Shown piece after piece: positions 5,893 through 9,143 of a DNA stretch of 9,143 nt. Source of the DNA: JAYENY01 sp964563465 (GTDB lineage: Bacteria > Patescibacteriota > Minisyncoccia > Minisyncoccales > PEYH01). The notes under the pieces were generated by a model. The model was not told where the DNA came from. It did not search any database and saw only the letters and a list, made by a program, of their open reading frames with translations. How positions within the stretch are numbered: the first letter of the stretch is position 1; each line of letters begins with the position of its first letter. Location: assembly GCA_964563465.1 (NCBI GenBank), contig CAZLVZ010000020.1, positions 1 to 9,143 of the forward strand. Reading direction: 5' to 3'. The position numbers and the translations under genes were made by a program.

Positions 5893-6366
5893 TTAAAATT
5901 CAAAATAACATTTATTCGTAACTTTCAATCCAATCGCCTCAACGACGCCTGTCTTTAATTCTAAAACATATTTTGCTTCTTTTTTGGGATTAATGGTTTC
6001 GTAAATGTCTGCTTTGCAGGGGAGAGCATCTTTTTTTATAAAAACAACCTTTTGTCCTTGGCTAATCCAAATTATATCTAAAGGAATTAATGTATTTTTC
6101 ATCCAAAAACTATAAATCCCTTGTTTTGGGAAAACAAAAAGCATTCCATTGTCTTTTTGAAGCTCTTGCCTGAACATTAATCCCTGTGTCCTTTTTTGAG
6201 GCGTATCCGCCAATTCAACAGAAAAACAATTCTCTTCAAAACAAATCTTCTTGGGTTCAAAATTTTTATCGTCTACTATATGTAAAACAAAGATTGAAAA
6301 AGCAACAAACAAAAGTGCAAAGAATAAAAAAATTATTATAAAAAATACCTTTAATTTAATAATCAT
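5893..6366 (-). CDS. DUF192 family protein, membrane-anchored
   Basis: Residues 5-30 form one strongly hydrophobic helix (a signal anchor or uncleaved signal), and the remaining 125 residues form the DUF192 domain, presumably on the outer face of the membrane. Diagnostic motifs are TPQKRTQGLMFRQEL (55-69), the GMLFVFP stretch (74-80), FWMKNTLIPLDIIWI (87-101), and the late VLEL-x-GVVEAIGLKVT region. The function of the family is unknown. I start it at the ATG at 6366 (157 residues). A longer in-frame start at 6399 would add residues encoded by the T-arm and anticodon-side part of tRNA-Ala and is rejected. The start is only nine bases after the tRNA's 3' end, without a Shine-Dalgarno, so it is probably co-transcribed with the tRNA and followed by yraN after two bases. 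Confidence 0.9.
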   Translation of the reverse strand: MIIKLKVFFIIIFLFFALLFVAFSIFVLHIVDDKNFEPKKICFEENCFSVELADTPQKRTQGLMFRQELQKDNGMLFVFPKQGIYSFWMKNTLIPLDIIWISQGQKVVFIKKDALPCKADIYETINPKKEAKYVLELKTGVVEAIGLKVTNKCYFEF

Positions 6367-6374
6367 AATTTCTG

Positions 6375-6445
6375 TGGACCTGATGGGAGTCGAACCCATA
6401 TCTCCTCAATGCGAATGAGGTATTCTGCCATTAGATTACAGGCCC
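6375..6445 (-). tRNA. tRNA-Ala(CGC)
   Basis: The 71-base minus-strand cloverleaf starts GGGCCTG and ends CAGGTCC plus discriminator A. Acceptor pair 3-70 is G-U, the major alanine identity element. The anticodon stem CCTCA/TGAGG encloses TTCGCAT, giving anticodon CGC, which reads GCG. The T arm is ATGGG-TTCGACT-CCCAT. The D stem is weak, with a C12-A23 mismatch. The bases after the discriminator are CAG, so CCA is not encoded. Confidence 0.95.
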
Positions 6446-6489
6446 GACTAAAAATTCTTAATGAGTAATGCGAATTTAGGATTTTTGTC

Positions 6490-6515
6490 GTCCTGAGGGC
6501 GTCAGCCCGAAGGAC
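6490..6515. repeat. GC-rich REP-like hairpin touching a stop codon
   Basis: GTCCT-GA-GGGC-GTCA-GCCC-GA-AGGAC folds into a 5-bp stem, a symmetric GA/GA internal loop, a 4-bp stem and a 4-base loop. Its last base (6515) is the final base of the stop codon of the 100-residue protein gene. No T-tract follows it on either strand, so it is not a standard terminator. Its arms (CCTGAG and CGAAGG) resemble, from memory, a dispersed palindromic repeat found in many bacterial genomes. Confidence 0.65.
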
Positions 6516-6817
6516 TACCCCAAAACGACTCTTACTCTAAGTGAAGATACTTTTTTGGGACGAATCAATAAAACTTTTCCCTTAAAAACTTTTTGGATTT
6601 TCTTTGCTAAATTCTTTGCGGATTGACTACTGTTTGTCAAAATCTTTAACATTCCTTTGGCAATTGTTTCAATAGAAATAATTGCTTGTTTTTGTTCTTT
6701 TTGAAAAAAATCTTCTTCAAACCTGTTAATCAATTCTTCAACTCTCTCCTCGTCTGCCTTGGAAATATTTTCTATTATAACCTCTCCTTGTTTCTTTTGT
6801 TCAAAAAAATTTCTCAT
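6515..6817 (-). CDS. Hypothetical protein, 100 residues, charged and helical
   Basis: I do not recognise this protein. It starts MRNFFEQKKQGEVIIENISKA and is Lys/Glu-rich. A predicted helix region (about 20-45, DEERVEELINRFEEDFFQKE) precedes an isoleucine-rich segment (about 45-58), a second helix (about 65-77), and a basic C-terminal strand region, VLLIRPKKVSSLRVRVVLG. There is no signal peptide or membrane segment, so it is likely cytoplasmic; the basic end could contact nucleic acid, but that is a guess. I chose the ATG at 6817 because the longer frame from 6880 is translated tRNA-Pro sequence (MRVIPGSSPGTP). It lies between tRNA-Pro and tRNA-Ala on the same strand, without a Shine-Dalgarno, and ends in TAG at the hairpin repeat. 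Confidence 0.68.
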   Translation of the reverse strand: MRNFFEQKKQGEVIIENISKADEERVEELINRFEEDFFQKEQKQAIISIETIAKGMLKILTNSSQSAKNLAKKIQKVFKGKVLLIRPKKVSSLRVRVVLG

Positions 6818-6843
6818 AAAATTAAGATGATCGTAAGAATCCG

Positions 6844-6917
6844 TCGGGGTGCCCGGACTCGAACCGGGAATCACGCGCATCCGAGGCGCGCATGTTAACC
6901 AATTACACTACACCCCG
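6844..6917 (-). tRNA. tRNA-Pro(CGG)
   Basis: The 74-base minus-strand cloverleaf starts CGGGGTG and ends CACCCCG plus discriminator A. The C1-G72 pair is a bacterial proline tRNA trait. The anticodon stem CGCGC/GCGCG encloses CTCGGAT, giving anticodon CGG, which reads CCG. The T arm is CCCGG-TTCGAGT-CCGGG. CCA is not encoded (CGG follows). Its first base is immediately after the stop codon of the CCA-adding enzyme gene, so it must be cut out of that transcript or started within the coding region. Confidence 0.96.
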
Positions 6918-8369
6918 TTACGAAACCCAGTATTTCTTTTTAGTCATTTCGTCTCGCTTAGTAACAATTTTATTCCTCTTCTCCTTGGCAATCTTGGCTA
7001 AATTATCAAGCTCTTTGTCGGAAATTTTACCAAGTTCTTTTATTTTTTTCTCTAAATAAATTTTCTTGTTATTTTTCGGCTCTTTCAAAACATCGCCCAA
7101 CAAAATACTAAGAATTTCTCCAATTTTTTGTCCCGGCTTTATTCTCAAAATTTCCATAATCTCTTTACCTCCAATTTTCAATTTGCCAACATCAATAGGG
7201 TCAAGGGCAACCTTCTCTGCTATATATTGAAAATGCCTTAGCTTATATGGAAGTGCTTTAGGACAACCAGAACCAATTCTATCGCACATCCTCACTTGAA
7301 CTAATTCTTCTAAATTCTCTGGACCCAATCTTCTTAATAATCTTCTAACCGAAGATGCGTGAACTTCGTCAACATTATAATAGAAAAGATGGAATCTAAC
7401 TAATTTAATAATCTTTTCGCTATCCTTTTTTGAAAACTTCAAACGAGAAAGAAGTTGGGCGCACATTTTTGCCCCCACTATTTCATGATTGTAAAAAGTA
7501 GAATCAAGCCCTTCTCCCTCTTTAACTCTTGGTTTGCCAATGTCGTGCAAAAGAGCAGCTACTCGCACAAATTTATTAAAACCTTGTTTAGCTCCAAAAT
7601 CTAAGGCACGAATTGAATGTTCATAAACATCATATATATGATGTTTGTTCTGTCCAACTTTATAACCTTCTAAAAGTTCTGGCATAATATATTCCAAAAG
7701 TCCTGTTTCTCTTAATAATTCTATACCATCCATCGCTCTTTCTGTCATAATAATCTTTAACAGCTCGTCTCTGATTCTTTCTTTGGAAATAAGCTTCAAT
7801 AGACCGGCGTTTTTTTTAATCTCTAAAAAAGTTTTTTTCTCTATTTGAAAACCCAAGGTTGTAGCAAATCGTACCGCTCTCATTAAACGCAAAGCATCTT
7901 CCTTAAATCTCTTTTCTGGCTTTCCTACCGCCTGAATAATTTGAGCTTTAAGGTCTTTCCGCCCACCAAAAGGATCAATATAATTTCCTTTTGTATCTAG
8001 GGCAATAGCATTAACGGTAAAATCCCTTCTTGCTAAATCCTGTTCAATGGTTTCTGCCCAGCTTACATTGTCTGGATGGCGCTTATCAGTATATTTTTCT
8101 TCTGTTCTAAAGGTAGTAATCTCTATTTCTTTCAAATTTTCTTGTTTGCTATCCGTTAAAACAGTTATTGTCCCGAACTTATTTATATTAAAGCTTTTTG
8201 GAAAAATCTTAGCCATTTCTTTCGGTTTAGCATTTGTGGCAATGTCCCAATCGTTTGGCTCAATCCCTCGCAACAAATCCCTAACACATCCACCAACAAC
8301 AAATGCTTGGAAATTTTTCTTTTCCAATTTTTCAATTACTAATTTAACTTGTTTGGGAATGTTCATCAT
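6918..8369 (-). CDS. cca: CCA-adding tRNA nucleotidyltransferase with HD domain
   Basis: This enzyme adds or repairs the 3' CCA of tRNAs using CTP and ATP without a template. The class II nucleotidyltransferase signatures appear in order: GGCVRDLLRG (26-35) with the metal-binding DWD at 40-42 (NDWDIAT), RRDFTVNAIA (114-123), DPFGGRKDL (132-140), and RFKEDALRLMRAVRFA (154-169). An HD phosphohydrolase domain follows, with H251 in YEHSIRAL and HDIGKP at 275-280. The C-terminal region to 483 is helical and very basic. Length and order fit the HD-containing bacterial Cca type; a poly(A) polymerase is less likely. Two ATGs are adjacent at 8369 and 8366; an AGGAT six to ten bases upstream is the best Shine-Dalgarno-like sequence in the window. 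None of the three complete tRNAs here encodes CCA, so the activity is needed. Confidence 0.95.
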   Translation of the reverse strand: MMNIPKQVKLVIEKLEKKNFQAFVVGGCVRDLLRGIEPNDWDIATNAKPKEMAKIFPKSFNINKFGTITVLTDSKQENLKEIEITTFRTEEKYTDKRHPDNVSWAETIEQDLARRDFTVNAIALDTKGNYIDPFGGRKDLKAQIIQAVGKPEKRFKEDALRLMRAVRFATTLGFQIEKKTFLEIKKNAGLLKLISKERIRDELLKIIMTERAMDGIELLRETGLLEYIMPELLEGYKVGQNKHHIYDVYEHSIRALDFGAKQGFNKFVRVAALLHDIGKPRVKEGEGLDSTFYNHEIVGAKMCAQLLSRLKFSKKDSEKIIKLVRFHLFYYNVDEVHASSVRRLLRRLGPENLEELVQVRMCDRIGSGCPKALPYKLRHFQYIAEKVALDPIDVGKLKIGGKEIMEILRIKPGQKIGEILSILLGDVLKEPKNNKKIYLEKKIKELGKISDKELDNLAKIAKEKRNKIVTKRDEMTKKKYWVS

Positions 8370-8418
8370 TTTTAATCCTATCCTAAATCTTGCTGTTTTT
8401 CAATTCTATTGCTAACAT

Positions 8419-8435
8419 ACATATATAATATATGT
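8419..8435. repeat. 17-bp perfect palindrome between cca and tRNA-Arg
   Basis: ACATATAT-A-ATATATGT has perfect 8-base arms around one central base. It overlaps the candidate TATAAT of tRNA-Arg and lies 50 bases upstream of the divergent cca gene. It may be an operator or simply a symmetric AT-rich promoter core. Confidence 0.5.
8424..8429 (+). promoter_or_regulatory. -10 box for tRNA-Arg
   Basis: A perfect TATAAT lies 11 bases before the first base of tRNA-Arg, predicting a start near 8436. The -35 region (CAATTC at 8401-8406 with a 17-base spacer) is poor. The box is inside the 17-bp palindrome, so a similar AT-rich element also faces cca. Confidence 0.55.
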
Positions 8436-8440
8436 TTTAA

Positions 8441-8514
8441 GCCCCCGTAGCTCAACTGGATAAAGTGCCGCGCTTCGGACGCGGAGATTGTAGGTTCGAA
8501 TCCTATCGGGGGCA
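8441..8514 (+). tRNA. tRNA-Arg(TCG)
   Basis: The 74-base cloverleaf starts GCCCCCG and ends CGGGGGC plus discriminator A. The anticodon stem CCGCG/CGCGG encloses CTTCGGA, giving anticodon TCG, which reads CGA. The T arm is GTAGG-TTCGAAT-CCTAT. The D stem GCTC/AAGT contains a C13-A22 mismatch. The following bases are CAA, so CCA is not encoded. Confidence 0.96.
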
Positions 8515-8560
8515 CAATCGTCATTTTCGTGGTCCAAATTAAAAATTAAGAGTTAGAGCT

Positions 8561-9016
8561 ATGAACAAAAAAACAAAAATTTTAATTATTGGCTTGTTTG
8601 TTGGTTGTTTTCTTATCGCAAGTCAAGCATCGGCGGCAGGATTAGTCCCTTGCGGACAGAGGGAAGACGATCCCAGTACTACTATAATCGAAAGCTCTCC
8701 CTGCACTCTTTGTCATTTTTTTGTTCTTATTGAAAATATTCTCGAATTCGTGTTTTTTAAGTTAACTCCGCCCTTGGCCCTGTTAATGTTAATCATTGGC
8801 GGAGCAATGTTTATGCTTGCAACTGGCGATCCACAAAAAGTGACACAAGCAAGAAAAATAATCACTTCTGTCTTAATCGGAATAGTAATAATTTATGGAT
8901 CTTTCTTCTTGATTGGACTACTTTTACAATCAATCGGCTTAGCTGTGTGGACAACAGATATTTACCACGGTTGGTGGGAAAACGGAATGTTCAGCATTGA
9001 TTGTCCAATACCCTAA
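8561..9016 (+). CDS. TrbC/VirB2-like type IV secretion pilin family protein
   Basis: The 151 residues begin with a signal peptide: basic MNKKTK, a hydrophobic core, and ASA-A at about 22-26 for cleavage. A Cys-rich segment follows (C31, then PCTLC with C48 and C51), then two membrane helices at about 55-88 and 98-126 separated by a short loop, ATGDPQKVTQARK (87-99). This layout is characteristic of small VirB2/TrbC-like pilin proteins that are abundant in CPR genomes; in classical systems VirB2 polymerises into the conjugative pilus. The C-terminal tail (127-151) is Trp/Gly-rich with another Cys (C148), possibly disulfide-bonded. No other secretion gene is visible; the gene stands between two tRNA genes, 46 bases after tRNA-Arg, with only a weak GAG before the ATG. 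Pilin function is inferred from topology and family resemblance. Confidence 0.83.
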   Translation: MNKKTKILIIGLFVGCFLIASQASAAGLVPCGQREDDPSTTIIESSPCTLCHFFVLIENILEFVFFKLTPPLALLMLIIGGAMFMLATGDPQKVTQARKIITSVLIGIVIIYGSFFLIGLLLQSIGLAVWTTDIYHGWWENGMFSIDCPIP

Positions 9017-9025
9017 ACCGTTAGC

Positions 9026-9052
9026 TTTACAAAAATATAAAAAAGATATAAA
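9026..9052 (+). promoter_or_regulatory. Tentative promoter for tRNA-Lys
   Basis: TTTACA (9026-9031) and TATAAA (9047-9052) are separated by 15 bases, shorter than ideal, about 37 bases upstream of the tRNA. The surrounding sequence is nearly all A and T, so chance matches are easy. No terminator is visible between the pilin-like gene and the tRNA. Confidence 0.25.
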
Positions 9053-9088
9053 AAGTATTTAAATATCTATCGTTTTTCTTTTTTAAAA

Positions 9089-9143
9089 GCCCCGCTAGCT
9101 CAATTGGTAGAGCAATAGACTCTTAATCTACAGGTTGGAGGTT
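9089..9143 (+). tRNA. tRNA-Lys(CTT), 3' end outside the window
   Basis: The visible 55 bases give the 5' acceptor strand GCCCCGC, a good D arm (GCTC/GAGC), and an anticodon loop CTCTTAA with anticodon CTT, which reads AAG. The anticodon stem has an A27-C43 mismatch at its top. The T arm begins at the window edge (TGGAGGTT), so the acceptor pairing cannot be checked. Confidence 0.9.

Noticed and set aside
6367..6399. Longer start of the DUF192 gene giving an N-terminus MGSTPIRST
   Set aside because: Those residues are translated tRNA-Ala sequence; a membrane helix begins right after the ATG at 6366.
6408..6475. The string AATGCGAAT occurs in the tRNA-Ala anticodon region and again about 59 bases upstream of it (6467-6475), hinting at a duplicated tRNA piece
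   Set aside because: Only nine bases match and the flanks do not continue the tRNA, so chance is sufficient.
6490..6515. Reading the GC-rich hairpin as an intrinsic terminator of the 100-residue gene
   Set aside because: On the transcribed strand it is followed by GACAAAAAT and not by a U-tract.
6818..6880. Longer start of the 100-residue protein giving MRVIPGSSPGTP
   Set aside because: This is translated tRNA-Pro sequence, a common gene-calling artefact; the ATG at 6817 is preferred.
8047..8415. Plus-strand frame of 122 codons opposite the N-terminus of cca
   Set aside because: It is antisense to the catalytic motifs of cca, which fully explain the conservation of the region.
79..9016. 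Possible reassignment of UGA, because no gene here ends in TGA (stops are TAA or TAG)
   Set aside because: No conserved gene contains an in-frame TGA, as would be expected if UGA were a sense codon; eleven stops are too few in AT-rich DNA.
1..9143. CRISPR array, insertion sequence, prophage or integrase
   Set aside because: No regularly spaced direct repeats, transposase or recombinase motifs, or terminal inverted repeats were seen on either strand.

Overview
The window is AT-rich, densely packed DNA that looks like a Candidate Phyla Radiation (Patescibacteria, probably Parcubacteria-like) chromosome. This is inferred from small genes with tiny gaps, almost no Shine-Dalgarno sequences, tRNA genes without an encoded CCA tail, a shortened trigger factor, and a two-helix type IV secretion pilin-like protein of a kind I associate with that group. 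I could not confirm the taxon by a search. No stretch over 300 bases lacks a gene; the longest gap is about 145 bases (418-562).

Layout. Most of the window (1-8369) is read on the minus strand. In transcription order it carries: the CCA-adding enzyme; tRNA-Pro(CGG), which starts on the base after that gene's stop codon; an unrecognised 100-residue protein; a GC-rich hairpin repeat; tRNA-Ala(CGC); a membrane-anchored DUF192 protein; a YraN-family nuclease-fold protein; hicB and hicA; a terminator; nusA; a membrane pyrophosphatase; trigger factor; a small nucleotidyltransferase; and the first 11 codons of a probable clpP cut by the window edge. The right end (8441-9143) is read on the plus strand: tRNA-Arg(TCG), the pilin-like protein, and a truncated tRNA-Lys(CTT).

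How the genes fit together. The left part is mainly protein and RNA housekeeping. Trigger factor and ClpP keep the widely conserved tig-clpP order, with a small nucleotidyltransferase placed between them. NusA (transcription elongation and termination) has a hairpin plus U-tract just upstream of it and downstream of a candidate promoter, so it may be an attenuator. The CCA-adding enzyme is needed because none of the three complete tRNA genes encodes CCA. The HicBA toxin-antitoxin pair has a near-consensus promoter that appears to start transcription at the hicB ATG, and the only ATG of hicA is out of frame by one G in a GGGG run.

Most of the window is ordinary housekeeping. The points worth a second look are the hicBA promoter and frame break, the possible nusA attenuator, the trigger factor without a PPIase domain, the interrupted tig-clpP pair, and the fused tRNA/mRNA layout around cca.
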